Shown: positions 9,342 to 19,212, numbered from the stretch's first letter. The stretch: DNA of 64,000 bases from Gammaproteobacteria bacterium (GCA_024686215.1 JAIBDN010000002.1:1-64000), one strand, 5' to 3'. The notes: generated by a model from the letters alone, not told the origin. Translations and numbers: made by a program.

Positions 9342-10388
9342 TTAACGGTAGGAGCCAGGCGACTGGCCCGTCCATTTCTTAAAGGAGCGATGGAATGCAC
9401 TTGGATCAGAAAACCCCACCTGTTCTGCCACCTCACTGACCGTCATACCATCCCGGCTCAACATGGAAATCGCCACATCGCGGCGGGCATTATCCTTGAT
9501 ACGCTGGTAGGAGGTACCCTCTTTTTCCAGTCGCCGACGCAGGGTGCGGGCTGACATATTAAGTAGATCGGTCAGCTCCTCGAAGCTGGGCATCTCCTCA
9601 CGGAAATCCCCCCCGAGTATCTCGCGTATCCGGTGGGTAATGCTCAAGGTGCTGGCCAGCGGCTCGATGACGATATGATAGGGGGCCAACTTCAGGAACT
9701 CCGCCAGGTCCGCCTCATTACGGACCAATTCTGCCTCCAGGTGACGGGCACTAAAGGTAACGGAATTAACTTGCTGGTCGTAACTCACCGGGCACGGGAA
9801 GAAATGCCTGATTCCCGCGGTAAACGCGGGTTTTGGGCCGACACAGCCAGCGGTGCTCACATCGATATGTTGACCTATCAACCAACCGCAGAAACGCATC
9901 CACATGGCCAGGTTACACAGCACGCTATGCTGGATTTCCGGCCCATCATCACTGCTGGCATAGGTCAGAGTAGCTTCCTTACCCTCGGCATCCACGATCA
10001 GTTCGTTGACGATTGCAGCACCGTGACGCACGCGGCAGCAAGCATTGAATTCAATACCCCGGCGCAACGCCGCTACCAGATTGGGACTGTTAATCATGCT
10101 CAGGGCAATCAGCCGCGTGGTACCTACCGGCGTTTGCACGTCAGGCATAACACCACCGGACTCATCTCCCAATTCGCGAAACAGCTCCATACACAAACGG
10201 CTGTATTGCTCGCGCGATACAAATGAGGTCTGCGCATCCTGGCGCAACGGGTCAAAGGGAAAGCGCGCGGCGCGCAATATTTCCTGCACGTCCCTGTTGT
10301 GAGCACGCGCCTGCGCCAACAGTGCCCGCGTGAATTCTATGGGTACCGCCTCGTTATAGAGCTCTGAATCGCGCGTTAGTTTGGACAA
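9342..10388 (-). CDS. AraC-family transcriptional regulator
   Basis: The protein is 348 residues: an N-terminal arabinose-binding-like domain (PF12625 type, residues about 20-215) and a C-terminal AraC double helix-turn-helix (about 250-345). The second HTH is clear in VSEVAEQVGFSDPSAFHRSF, ending FKKWTGQSPGSYR. Regulators of this subgroup (OruR/ArgR-like) usually control a divergent or adjacent catabolic operon. It is convergent with proS and divergent from the LuxR gene. The only start giving full length is a TTG at 10386-10388, with no good ribosome site, so the exact N-terminus is uncertain. Ligand and targets are unknown. Confidence 0.85.
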   Translation of the reverse strand: MSKLTRDSELYNEAVPIEFTRALLAQARAHNRDVQEILRAARFPFDPLRQDAQTSFVSREQYSRLCMELFRELGDESGGVMPDVQTPVGTTRLIALSMINSPNLVAALRRGIEFNACCRVRHGAAIVNELIVDAEGKEATLTYASSDDGPEIQHSVLCNLAMWMRFCGWLIGQHIDVSTAGCVGPKPAFTAGIRHFFPCPVSYDQQVNSVTFSARHLEAELVRNEADLAEFLKLAPYHIVIEPLASTLSITHRIREILGGDFREEMPSFEELTDLLNMSARTLRRRLEKEGTSYQRIKDNARRDVAISMLSRDGMTVSEVAEQVGFSDPSAFHRSFKKWTGQSPGSYR

Positions 10389-10554
10389 AGTATCGCTATC
10401 ACTGGGTAGGTAGCTGGAATTATAACGTGTAAATAGCGTTTCGCTGAACAGCTGGCAATTTTACTGAAAATTTCGGTCCTGTGATTTGACAACACCGCAA
10501 GGCCTCCGCACTATGGGAGTTGGGTATACGCGACACAAGAAACTCGTAAAACGC

Positions 10555-11400
10555 ATGACCGATATCAAGCAATTGAGCCAATGGAATCGCGATATATCCA
10601 GAGCCATCGCCGCTCTGGGCTCGGAGCGATTTTTCCCCGCCCTCATAGAAGCCATCAACGGACAGGTGAGCATCGATTACCCACAGATCTGGCTATATCA
10701 CAAAGATCTGCCCCCCAGGGTGCTGTACCACGAGATTCCGGCAAATGCCGTTAACAGCCAGGTCGACCAGTACCTGGAAGGCCCCTATCGTGAGGACCCT
10801 TTTTACGAGACCTCCATGCACCAGCCCCGGGCTAAAATCTATCGCCTGTCGCGGGTGACTCTGGGAAAGTTGCAGCAATCGGACTATTACCGCACTTATT
10901 ATGCTGACACCGGCACGTGCGACGAAGCGGTTTACCTGTCAAAACTTCACGGCGGCAACGTTATCAACCTGAGTATGATGCGCCTGCCCCAACACGGTGA
11001 ATTCTCAGAGCAGGAGTATGAGTCGCTGTACCTTTTGGCCGAGCCGGTGTCGGAGTTGATCAAATCGCACAGTGAACACGACGATTTTGCCGTCACCCAT
11101 CTTATCCAGCCGGGCATAGACCACCAGATCGACCTGGCATTTCGCACCTTTGGCGCCTCACTGCTGTCCCCCAGGGAAAAGGATGTGATGGAGATGATGC
11201 TGCGCGGCTATGGTACGGATATCTCAGCCGATCGCCTGGGCATAGCTCTGGAAACCGTCCGCCGCCACCGCAAAAGCATCTATCGCAAACTCGATGTCAG
11301 TTCCCAGACGGACCTGTTCTCCCTGTTCCTCAACTCCATGTCCTGCCTCGGCGAAGCCGGGGGCGAGGATCCGCTGAGCATTTATATGTCACCCCGGTAG
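10555..11400 (+). CDS. LuxR-type helix-turn-helix transcriptional regulator
   Basis: The protein is about 281 residues from the ATG at 10555 (MTDIKQLSQWNRDIS); ATG 10513 and TTG 10486 are alternatives. I prefer 10555 because the codons before it look non-coding. The C-terminal GerE/LuxR HTH is plain: LSPREKDVMEMMLRGYGTDI, then ETVRRHRKSIYRKLDV (about residues 205-260). The N-terminal half has no recognisable receiver or autoinducer domain. It lies 110-140 nt upstream of the glutamine synthetase homologue on the same strand, and an exact 12-bp palindrome (11401-11412) abuts its stop codon, so it may control that gene. Confidence 0.8.
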   Translation: MTDIKQLSQWNRDISRAIAALGSERFFPALIEAINGQVSIDYPQIWLYHKDLPPRVLYHEIPANAVNSQVDQYLEGPYREDPFYETSMHQPRAKIYRLSRVTLGKLQQSDYYRTYYADTGTCDEAVYLSKLHGGNVINLSMMRLPQHGEFSEQEYESLYLLAEPVSELIKSHSEHDDFAVTHLIQPGIDHQIDLAFRTFGASLLSPREKDVMEMMLRGYGTDISADRLGIALETVRRHRKSIYRKLDVSSQTDLFSLFLNSMSCLGEAGGEDPLSIYMSPR

Positions 11401-11543
11401 CCTGAGCTCAGGTTATGGGCTGTTTGCGGACCCCGTATGCATCACTTTACCTGCCATTCAGGGTAACTGCCCAACTTAGGGTATTGTCTCCAACAGCATA
11501 AATAAGGATAGTGACCGCTTACCGGCTAATATACGGTGGATGC

Positions 11544-12890
11544 ATGTCGCTTGAAGCCGATTGGTTCCTGCGGGCACACCCAGAAATTACCACGATAGAA
11601 GCGCTGCTGCCCGACTGTAACGGGATCATGCGGGGTAAATGGCTGCCTCGGCACAAGCTGGGCAAAATCTTCGATGGCGAACTGAAACTGCCGAAAACCG
11701 CCCTGAGCCTGGATGTCTGGGGCCGGGATGTGGAAGAACTGGTATTCGCCTCGGGTGATGCCGACGGCATTTGCCGCCCGGTGGAAGGCTCCCTGCTGCC
11801 CACCCCCTGGTCAGCCGACAGCCAACACGGCCAGATTATGCTTTCCATGTTCGACGCCGACGGATCGCCCTACCTGGGCGACCCACGCCACGTACTCAAA
11901 CAGGTTCTTAATCGTTACCAGGAAGCAGGCTGGCGCCCGGTGGTGGCCGCAGAACTGGAATTCAGCCTGGTGCGCTGGGATGAGCAATCGATACCACAAC
12001 ACACCTGCCCTTCACCGGTAGGGGGATCACCGGTAGGCGGCAATACCTACGGGCTGGACGTACTGAATCACCACCAGGGGATGATGGAAGACCTGCGCCT
12101 GGCCTGCGAAGTCCAGGACTTGCCATTTGACGGCGTGGTCAAGGAATCGGCGCCATCCCAATATGAAATTAATATGCAACACGTTGATAACCCGGTGCTC
12201 GCTGCCAAGCAAATCATGATGATGAAACGCCTGATCAAGGGTGTGGCGTCCAAACATGGACTAATCGCCAGCTTCATGCCCAAGCCTTTCGAGGAGGAAG
12301 CCGGCAACGGCATGCATGTGCACTGCAGTGTGCTGGACGAGGACGGGGTCAATATCTTTGACGATGGCACGGAACTGGGCACTCCCAAACTGCACAATGC
12401 CATCGCTGGCTGCCTGTTAAACATGGCAGATTCCGTGGCGGTGTTCGCTCCCAGCTATAACGCATATCGACGCTTTCAGCCGGGCTGCCATGCACCCACC
12501 TTCCCCAGTTGGGGCTATGAAAACCGCACCGTAGCAGTGCGCGTACCGGCAGGTAGTCACGCGGCGCGGCGCCTCGAACACCGGGTAGCTGGTGCGGATG
12601 CCAACCCCTACCTGCTATTCGCGGTACTGCTTTCCGCAATGTTTGATGGCATTGAGCAAAACCTTTCCCCGGGTAACCCTATCACCGGCGATGGCTATTC
12701 ACAGGAAGAGGCTTCCCTGCCAGTGTATATGCCCGATGCGATCAAACTGTTCAGCGAGTCTGACTTTATTCGCAATGCACTGGGGCCCGAATTACAGCGC
12801 ATTTTTACCTTGACCAAAGAGCAGGAAATCGCCGAATTTCGGCGCCGCATTACCACTCTCGAGTACCAGACCTACCTGGAAAAGCTCTAA
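11544..12890 (+). CDS. Glutamine synthetase family protein, PuuA-like
   Basis: The protein is about 448 residues from the ATG at 11544; a GTG at 11511 preceded by AAGGA is an alternative that adds 11 residues. It has the GS beta-Grasp N-terminus (LLPDCNGIMRGKWLP), the ATP-grasp core, the metal-binding region around AAELEFSL, NGMHVHCSV, and R-rich substrate residues (ENRTVAVRVP, RRLEHRVAGADANPYLLFA). The pattern matches the PuuA/GlnT-like group, which glutamylates amines such as putrescine, rather than GlnA, and the adenylylation Tyr loop typical of GlnA is not evident. It may belong to polyamine or amino-compound use controlled by the flanking regulators. The substrate is inferred from family only. 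Confidence 0.8.
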   Translation: MSLEADWFLRAHPEITTIEALLPDCNGIMRGKWLPRHKLGKIFDGELKLPKTALSLDVWGRDVEELVFASGDADGICRPVEGSLLPTPWSADSQHGQIMLSMFDADGSPYLGDPRHVLKQVLNRYQEAGWRPVVAAELEFSLVRWDEQSIPQHTCPSPVGGSPVGGNTYGLDVLNHHQGMMEDLRLACEVQDLPFDGVVKESAPSQYEINMQHVDNPVLAAKQIMMMKRLIKGVASKHGLIASFMPKPFEEEAGNGMHVHCSVLDEDGVNIFDDGTELGTPKLHNAIAGCLLNMADSVAVFAPSYNAYRRFQPGCHAPTFPSWGYENRTVAVRVPAGSHAARRLEHRVAGADANPYLLFAVLLSAMFDGIEQNLSPGNPITGDGYSQEEASLPVYMPDAIKLFSESDFIRNALGPELQRIFTLTKEQEIAEFRRRITTLEYQTYLEKL

Positions 12891-13000
12891 AACCTGCGTC
12901 CGGCATGGCCTCGGGCGCCAAGTACAGCGGTAAAAATGGCGTAAACGGTCATGGACGACTTGCCGACCAGGTGTCAGAATTCCGGCTCGATTGTGCCTAG

Positions 13001-13837
13001 ATGCCCCTTATGCCGATAACCCGGAACATAGCAACCCGTTGGAGCAGCCTGCTGGTATTGAGCGTTACGCTGATACTCGTAGGGTCGGGCCCCAGTGTGG
13101 GCTCTCCCCCAGCCAACAACTGCGCCGCAGGTTTGGGGCTGTCCCCCATAGGCCTGGGTGAACCGCTGCAGGGTGACCTGGATATCCTCAGCTGGAATAT
13201 CCAAAAGGCCAGCAATGCTGGCTGGGCTGAAGACCTGGCTGAGATCGCCGGTGGCGTGCATCTCGCCTTTATCCAGGAGGCTTCACTGCAGGCACAGATA
13301 CCCCAGGCTATTAACACGCCACTGGTACAGGCTTTTGCTGCCGGCTATACCACTACTAGCCAGGATACCGGGGTGATGACCCTGAGCACCAGCAACCCCA
13401 GCCTGCACTGCAACCTGACTGCCTGGGAGCCCTGGTTGGGCACCCCCAAGGCCACCAGCATCACCGAGTACCCACTGCAGGACCGGGATGATCGCCTGCT
13501 GACCATCAATCTGCATGCAGTGAATTTCACCCTGGGCCTGGAAAATTTCCAACAGCAGTTCGGCGCCCTGGCTGATTTGCTTAGCCAGCATCAGGGGCCG
13601 GTTATTCTCGCTGGCGACCTCAACACCTGGAGTGGCAAGCGCCAATCGCTGGTTGACCAGTTTATGCAACGCCACGGACTGGGTCCGGTAGCCTTTGAAC
13701 CGGACTTGCGCACCACCACCTTCGGACGCGCACTGGACCATATTTACGTGCGCGGTATGCATGCCACATTGGCCAGGGTTATCCCTGTCTCCAGTTCTGA
13801 TCACAACCCGCTGCGCGTGCGCTTGACCCTGCAATGA
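13001..13837 (+). CDS. Secreted endonuclease/exonuclease/phosphatase-fold hydrolase
   Basis: The protein is 278 residues. An N-terminal signal-like hydrophobic segment (residues about 14-30) is followed by an EEP (DNase I-like) domain. The family motifs are present in order: LSWNIQKA, FIQEA, NLHAVNF, LAGDLNTWSG, LDHIYVRG and SSDHNPLRV. These supply the metal-binding Asn, Glu, Asp and the catalytic His. EEP enzymes cleave phosphodiesters or phosphomonoesters in nucleic acids, inositol phosphates or sphingolipids; the substrate here cannot be told. Its stop overlaps the start of the DUF5329 gene by 4 nt, so the two periplasmic proteins are translationally coupled. Confidence 0.8.
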   Translation: MPLMPITRNIATRWSSLLVLSVTLILVGSGPSVGSPPANNCAAGLGLSPIGLGEPLQGDLDILSWNIQKASNAGWAEDLAEIAGGVHLAFIQEASLQAQIPQAINTPLVQAFAAGYTTTSQDTGVMTLSTSNPSLHCNLTAWEPWLGTPKATSITEYPLQDRDDRLLTINLHAVNFTLGLENFQQQFGALADLLSQHQGPVILAGDLNTWSGKRQSLVDQFMQRHGLGPVAFEPDLRTTTFGRALDHIYVRGMHATLARVIPVSSSDHNPLRVRLTLQ

Positions 13838-14232
13838 AACTGCGCTTTTACCTGCTGATCTGCATTCTGGCGCTGCCCCGGCTCGCACTCGCCGAGCAGG
13901 ACCAGGCTGAGCGTGAAATTCAATATCTGTTGCAGTATGTGCAGCAAAGTGGCTGCGACTTCAACCGCAATGGCAGCGCACACGAGTCTGCAGATGCTGC
14001 AGATCACCTGCGTTTGAAATACAAGCGCGGCAATCGTTATGCCGATTCTGCAGAAAACTTCATTGACCGCCTGGCCAGTGAAAGCTCATGGACGGGTGAG
14101 ACCTATACCGTGACCTGCGCTGGCGTCACCCAGCCTAGTGGCGCATGGCTGCACCAGGCACTGGACAATTATCGCTCGGGTTTGTCGCAGGCTAAATCGG
14201 CGATTCACGTTCCACCGACTCCGGAGCATTAA
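13834..14232 (+). CDS. DUF5329 family periplasmic protein
   Basis: The protein is 132 residues with a clear signal peptide (KLRFYLLICILALPRLALA, cleavage after ALA-E at about residue 20). The mature part matches the DUF5329 pattern: a Cys followed by FNRNGSAHESADAADHLRLK, then FIDRLASESSWTGETY and SGAWLHQALDNY. Two Cys in the mature protein (about residues 45 and 91) could form a disulfide. The function of this family is unknown. It overlaps the EEP hydrolase gene by 4 nt, and its 3' end overlaps the convergent MATE gene by 41 nt. Confidence 0.75.
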   Translation: MKLRFYLLICILALPRLALAEQDQAEREIQYLLQYVQQSGCDFNRNGSAHESADAADHLRLKYKRGNRYADSAENFIDRLASESSWTGETYTVTCAGVTQPSGAWLHQALDNYRSGLSQAKSAIHVPPTPEH

Positions 14233-15589
14233 GCTCCACTACTGCCACCGTATCCGGAATAATGTGCTCCCGCTCCAGACGCCGCACCAGGGCGAAGGCC
14301 CCCATCAACGCCAGCGTACCAAACATCACCGCCCCCAGTGCCTCCCCGGCCATTACCCCTTTGGCGCCATACCATTTCGCTCCGAGATAAACCGCGGGGA
14401 TAGTGCCAAGTAATGCTCGCCCAAAATTGAAGCAAGTCGCCCAGTATGGGTAATGTAGATTGTTGAAACTGGCATTGGAAACAAACAGCATGCCATTAAA
14501 GATAAACGCCCCCGGCAGGAAATGGACATAGAACAGGAGCAACTCTGCGGCCTCTTCGCTGGCAGAAAAAGTGCTTACGATGGCTTCCGCGCTGTACCAC
14601 AACAGTAGCCATACCAGGGCTATATAGACCACGTTGAAATACAGTGCGTCGCGCAGCGTGGAGCGTACCCTGCCGTATAGCCCAGCCCCGGCATTTTGCC
14701 CCACGATTGGCCCCACGGCACTGGATAGAGCAAAAACGGCGGCAAAAGCCACTGGGGTGATACGCCCCAGGATAGCAGCACCGGCAACCGCGCCGTCACC
14801 AAACTGGGACATGGTGCGCAGCACAAAGCTGCCACCTATAGGCGTGGCCAGGTTGGTCAGCACCGCGGGCCCGGCTATTTTCAGTATGGGCCCCATATCG
14901 GCGATAAATTCGTCCAGGCTTATTTTGCGCGGCAGCCGGTGAACGCCGAACAGGGCAGACCAGGCGACGGCAAACACCGCAATACGCGAAACCGCCGAGG
15001 CCAATGCCGCGCCCTCCAGCCCCCAACCAAAAGTAAAAATAAACAGGGGGTCGAGGACGGCATTGACCGCTGAGCCCGCCAGCGTCGCCCACATGGAACG
15101 ACGCGCGTCGCCTATGGCACGCACCCCGGCAGCCATACTCATGCCCAATACCAACACTGGCATACTCGGCAGTGCAATGCTGGCGTAGCTGGTTGCGTAT
15201 TCCAGGGTTTGGCCAGTGGCACCCAACCAGCCCAGTAACCCGGGCAACTGGAACCAGGCGAGCGCACAGATCGCAATGGACAACAGGGCGTTGAATAACA
15301 AGGTACTGCTGCAGTAGCGGCCAGCCAGATCCCTGCGCTGGGCACCTTCAGATCTCGCTACCAGTGCTCCCAGGGCAATCTGCAGGCCGATACTGACGGA
15401 CACCAGGAAGAACAACAAGGTGCCGGCATACCCCACTGCCGCAGCCAATTCCTGCTCGCCCAGCATGGTGAGGAAATACATATCCACCATGTCCACGGCA
15501 AACATGGCCATCAGGCCAGTAGCGCTGGCTGCGGTCATCCCGACCACATGACGCATGGTGGAGCCCTGGGTAAATACCGCCTGGGTCAC
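14192..15589 (-). CDS. MATE-family multidrug/Na+ antiporter
   Basis: The protein is 465 residues, strongly hydrophobic with about 12 membrane helices, in two repeated halves (the second starting around residue 240). It shows the MATE pattern of a conserved Asp/Met-rich first helix (AVDMVDMYFLTMLGE) and later GAAILGRITPVAFAAVFALS and GPIVGQNAGAG. MATE transporters export cationic drugs or metabolites in exchange for Na+ or H+. The frame starts at a GTG (15587-15589), and an ATG 11 codons later is possible. Its end overlaps the DUF5329 gene on the opposite strand. The substrate is unknown. Confidence 0.88.
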   Translation of the reverse strand: MTQAVFTQGSTMRHVVGMTAASATGLMAMFAVDMVDMYFLTMLGEQELAAAVGYAGTLLFFLVSVSIGLQIALGALVARSEGAQRRDLAGRYCSSTLLFNALLSIAICALAWFQLPGLLGWLGATGQTLEYATSYASIALPSMPVLVLGMSMAAGVRAIGDARRSMWATLAGSAVNAVLDPLFIFTFGWGLEGAALASAVSRIAVFAVAWSALFGVHRLPRKISLDEFIADMGPILKIAGPAVLTNLATPIGGSFVLRTMSQFGDGAVAGAAILGRITPVAFAAVFALSSAVGPIVGQNAGAGLYGRVRSTLRDALYFNVVYIALVWLLLWYSAEAIVSTFSASEEAAELLLFYVHFLPGAFIFNGMLFVSNASFNNLHYPYWATCFNFGRALLGTIPAVYLGAKWYGAKGVMAGEALGAVMFGTLALMGAFALVRRLEREHIIPDTVAVVELNAPESVERESPI

Positions 15590-15836
15590 CCGCGCATATC
15601 CAATAGGGTGGTCATGGATCCTGCAACAACCCGGGGCGTCATAAGGCCGAGGTGAATAAAGCCGGGCATACGTGGCCTCTACTTATTTGCAAAACTGCAT
15701 TCTACTGTAGAACTCGCTGGACATGTGGCCTGCTGTTACAGCACCGCACCCGCCACCTCGGCAGGAGACTTTTGGCAGTGAAATCGTTAATATTGTCCGA
15801 CTTTGCTCTAACGCTATTTGAGGTTCTACCATCTCC

Positions 15837-17048
15837 ATGAATAACAGTGACGCCAAGCCGCCATTAATCGCCATCAATGTGGTCATCTTTCTCGGCCTAC
15901 CTTTGCTGGCTCTGCTGCTGGTGCCCACCTGGGGTATTTATCGTGGCTTCGACACTTTCCAGTGGCTGTGGGCGCTGGCTTTCCTGTATCTCAATGGCAT
16001 GTCCATTACCGGTGGCTACCACCGCTTGTGGGCGCACAAGGCCTATAGCGCCAGCCCGGCACTGAAATGGTTTTACGCCCTGTGGGGTGCCGGCGCACTG
16101 CAAAACAGTATATTAGTCTGGGCGTCCGATCACCGCCGCCACCACCGCCATGTGGATGACGACGAACTGGACCCTTACTCGGCTGGCCGTGGGCTGTGGT
16201 TCAGCCATATTGGCTGGATACTGCGCGAATATCGCAGCGACACAGAGGATTTCTCCAACGCGAAGGACCTGCAACGCGACCCCGTGGTGATGTGGCAACA
16301 CAAGCACTATGGCGTTCTCACCCTGTTTATGAACCTTGGCCTACCCCTGGCGCTGGGCATCTGGCACGGGGATATAATCGGTACTCTGCTACTGGTGGGA
16401 TTGCTGCGCCTGGTGATCAATCACCACGTCACATTTTTCATCAACTCGCTGGCACATTACTGGGGCAATCGCCCGTATACTGACGCCAACAGCGCGCGGG
16501 ATAACGGCTTTTTGGCTTTCCTGACCTACGGTGAGGGATACCACAACTTTCACCACATCTTTCAGACTGACTATCGCAATGGCATCCGCTGGTGGCAGTG
16601 GGATCCCACCAAATGGATGATCGCCCTGTGCGCACGCATCGGCCTGGCCAGCGATCTCAACCGGGTGTCGGACTTCAAGATCCAGCGGGCGATACTGGAC
16701 ACGCAGTTCCAGCGCGCGCGCAGCGAGATGGAGCAGACCCAGGGCAGCGCAACCCTGCGCGCCAGCCTGGAACGGGAATACCAGTTGTTCACCGAATCCA
16801 TCAACCAGTGGACCAGCCTGCAGGCTGAACGCTATGAACGCAAAAAGAGTGAACTGAGCGACGCCCTGGAAGAGAAGAAAGGCCAGCTCGGCGACGCCCT
16901 GGAACTGAAGCGTGCACACTTGCAACACAAGTGGGAAAGTGCGGCGCTGCGCACCAGGCTCAAGGCTCTTGAGTACTCCCTGAAAATGCAACGCAAACGC
17001 CTGGGCCTATTGATGCAACAGGCGCAACTGCAGGCGCAAATGGCCTGA
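15837..17048 (+). CDS. Acyl-CoA/acyl-lipid delta-9-type fatty acid desaturase with coiled-coil tail
   Basis: The protein is 403 residues. Residues 1-280 form an integral-membrane desaturase with four hydrophobic helices and the three His boxes HRLWAH, HRRHHRH and HNFHH that bind the diiron centre, placed as in stearoyl-CoA-type delta-9 desaturases. Residues about 285-403 are an unusual extension of charged heptad-like helix rich in Glu, Lys, Arg, Gln and Leu, including the near-repeats LSDALEEKKGQLGDALELKR. A typical bacterial desaturase ends before this. The enzyme adds a double bond to saturated acyl chains and so adjusts membrane fluidity. It stands alone between divergent MATE and downstream gpx. 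Confidence 0.87.
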   Translation: MNNSDAKPPLIAINVVIFLGLPLLALLLVPTWGIYRGFDTFQWLWALAFLYLNGMSITGGYHRLWAHKAYSASPALKWFYALWGAGALQNSILVWASDHRRHHRHVDDDELDPYSAGRGLWFSHIGWILREYRSDTEDFSNAKDLQRDPVVMWQHKHYGVLTLFMNLGLPLALGIWHGDIIGTLLLVGLLRLVINHHVTFFINSLAHYWGNRPYTDANSARDNGFLAFLTYGEGYHNFHHIFQTDYRNGIRWWQWDPTKWMIALCARIGLASDLNRVSDFKIQRAILDTQFQRARSEMEQTQGSATLRASLEREYQLFTESINQWTSLQAERYERKKSELSDALEEKKGQLGDALELKRAHLQHKWESAALRTRLKALEYSLKMQRKRLGLLMQQAQLQAQMA

Positions 17049-17152
17049 TCGCGCAGGCGCCCGCTGATTGATCCAGCGCTCGCGGTGCTGCGTAAGGTTC
17101 AGCTGTAACACTGTGCCACCGAGCACCTGGCAAGACCAACAAGGGGAACCAC

Positions 17153-17638
17153 ATGAGTAACAGCGTTTACGACTTCACCTGCCACACGACTGGCGGTGCC
17201 GAAAAGCCATTGAGCGATTACCAGGGCAAAGTTCTGCTGGTGGTCAACACCGCATCAAAATGCGGCTTCACCCCGCAATTCGCCGGTCTGGAAGAAATGT
17301 ACGAAAAGTACCAGGGCAAGGGACTGGAAATACTCGGTTTTCCCTGCAACCAGTTTGGCAAACAGGACCCCGGCAGCAATGACGAAATCACCGAGTTCTG
17401 CCAGCTCAATTACGGCGTCAGCTTCCCCATGTTCGGCAAAATCGAAGTCAACGGCGGTGGCACTGACCCACTGTTCAAACACCTGAAAAAAGAGGCTCCG
17501 GGCGCCCTGGGCACGCAGCGCATCAAATGGAACTTCACCAAATTCCTGATCGACGGTGAGGGCAAGGTCGTGAAACGCTATGCCCCCACGGTCAAACCCA
17601 AGGACATAGAAAAGGACGTGAGCAAACTACTGGCCTAG
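17153..17638 (+). CDS. Glutathione peroxidase family protein
   Basis: The protein is 161 residues with the GPx signature: the peroxidatic Cys in [15 protein letters not shown] (Cys37), the second box [14 protein letters not shown] with the catalytic Gln, and WNFTKFLID with the catalytic Trp. A Cys rather than selenocysteine is encoded, and there is no signal peptide, as in bacterial BtuE-type enzymes that usually draw electrons from thioredoxin. It reduces H2O2 and organic or lipid hydroperoxides. A downstream position from the desaturase (104 nt) fits protection of unsaturated lipids, but this is inference. The stop is shared with convergent prfC through CTAG (17635-17638). Confidence 0.92.
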   Translation: MSNSVYDFTCHTTGGAEKPLSDYQGKVLLVVNTASKCGFTPQFAGLEEMYEKYQGKGLEILGFPCNQFGKQDPGSNDEITEFCQLNYGVSFPMFGKIEVNGGGTDPLFKHLKKEAPGALGTQRIKWNFTKFLIDGEGKVVKRYAPTVKPKDIEKDVSKLLA

Positions 17639-19212
17639 TGCTCGCGCGTGGCGCGGAACTGCAGATCCGGCCAGCGCTCTTCCATCAATGCAAGGTTGAC
17701 CCGGGTGGGCGCCAGATAGGTCAGGTGCCCACCACCATCGACTGACAGATGTTCTGCGGCCTTTTTACGAAACTCTTCCAGCTTGCGTTCGTCGTCGCAG
17801 GTGATCCAGCGCGCGGTGTAGACATTGACCGGTTCATATAGGGCCTCCACCTTGTATTCATCCTTGAGGCGGTAGGCGACCACGTCAAACTGCAGCTGCC
17901 CCACTGCGCCGACAATGAGATCCGTGGTGGTGATAGGCGAAAACACCTGCGTCGAACCCTCCTCTGACAGTTGCTGCAGACCTCGCTGCAACTGCTTGGA
18001 CTTCATCGGATCAGTCAGGCGGATACGCCGAAACAATTCAGGGGCGAAATGCGGAATCCCGGTGAACTGCAGTTCCTCCCCCTCTGAGAAGGTGTCTCCA
18101 ATCTGGATAGTGCCGTGGTTATGCAGGCCAATGATATCGCCGGACACGGCTTCTTCCACCAGCACCCGCTCTCCCGCTTTGAAGGTCACCGCATCCGCAA
18201 TTTTTACGTCCTTGCCCACCCGCACATGGCGCATTTTCATGCCCTTGCCATAACGCCCGGAGCACACCCGCATGAAGGCTATCCGGTCGCGATGACGGGG
18301 ATCCATATTGGCCTGAATCTTGAAAACAAAGCCACTGAATGTATCTTCTCCCGCAGCCACCGAGCGCTCCTGGGTATCGCGATCCAGTGGCGGCGGTGCC
18401 CACTGCACAAAATCGTCCAGCATTTCGCGTACACCGAAGTTGCCCAGTGCTGTACCAAAGAAAACCGGGCTCAGTTTGCCTGCCAGAAAGGCCTCCTGCT
18501 CGAACTGATGGCTGGCGCCACGCACCAGCTCGATTTCATCCAGGAAATCGTCGTACTCATCATCCAGCAGCGTCCTGGCCGCGTCGGAATCCAGACCCTG
18601 GATGCGAATATCATCCGCCAACACCGATCCCTGCCCGGGCGTGAAGCAATGGATGACGTCAGTGTAGAGGTTATAGACACCCTTGAATTCTTTGCCCATG
18701 CCCACCGGCCAGTTAATGGGCGCGACCTGAATCTTTAACACCGCTTCGATTTCGTCCAGTAGATCAATGGGATCGCGTATGTCCCTGTCCATTTTATTGA
18801 CGAAACTAAAGATAGGCGTGTCGCGCAGGCGACACACGTTCATTAGTTTAATGGTTCGGTCTTCCACTCCTTTGGCGCCATCGATGACCATCAATGCGGA
18901 ATCTACAGCGGTGAGGGTGCGATAGGTATCTTCCGAGAAATCTTCGTGTCCCGGCGTGTCCAGCAAATTGACGGTGCGCTCCCGGTAGGGAAATTGCATC
19001 ACGGAAGAAGTGACCGAAATACCGCGTTCCTGCTCCATGCTCATCCAATCTGACGTGGCGTGAGGGCCTTTTTTGCCTTTAACAGTGCCTGCCACCTGGA
19101 TCGCATTGCCTAACAGCAGCAATTTTTCTGTAATGGTCGTCTTACCCGCGTCAGGGTGCGAGATAATCGCAAACGTGCGACGCGAAGATATGGCCTTGTC
19201 GAGGTCTGACAT
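17635..19212 (-). CDS. prfC: Peptide chain release factor 3
   Basis: RF3 is 525 residues from the ATG at 19210-19212 ([20 protein letters not shown]); the frame extends upstream but those residues are not conserved. The translational GTPase motifs are present: G1 HPDAGKTT, G3 [12 protein letters not shown]4 NKMDRD. An RF3-type domain II and C-terminus follow ([19 protein letters not shown]). RF3 recycles RF1 and RF2 after termination using GTP. It is convergent with gpx and divergent from the RegB-type kinase; prfC beside a roxSR/regBA pair is an arrangement I know from pseudomonads. Confidence 0.96.
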   Translation of the reverse strand: MSDLDKAISSRRTFAIISHPDAGKTTITEKLLLLGNAIQVAGTVKGKKGPHATSDWMSMEQERGISVTSSVMQFPYRERTVNLLDTPGHEDFSEDTYRTLTAVDSALMVIDGAKGVEDRTIKLMNVCRLRDTPIFSFVNKMDRDIRDPIDLLDEIEAVLKIQVAPINWPVGMGKEFKGVYNLYTDVIHCFTPGQGSVLADDIRIQGLDSDAARTLLDDEYDDFLDEIELVRGASHQFEQEAFLAGKLSPVFFGTALGNFGVREMLDDFVQWAPPPLDRDTQERSVAAGEDTFSGFVFKIQANMDPRHRDRIAFMRVCSGRYGKGMKMRHVRVGKDVKIADAVTFKAGERVLVEEAVSGDIIGLHNHGTIQIGDTFSEGEELQFTGIPHFAPELFRRIRLTDPMKSKQLQRGLQQLSEEGSTQVFSPITTTDLIVGAVGQLQFDVVAYRLKDEYKVEALYEPVNVYTARWITCDDERKLEEFRKKAAEHLSVDGGGHLTYLAPTRVNLALMEERWPDLQFRATREH

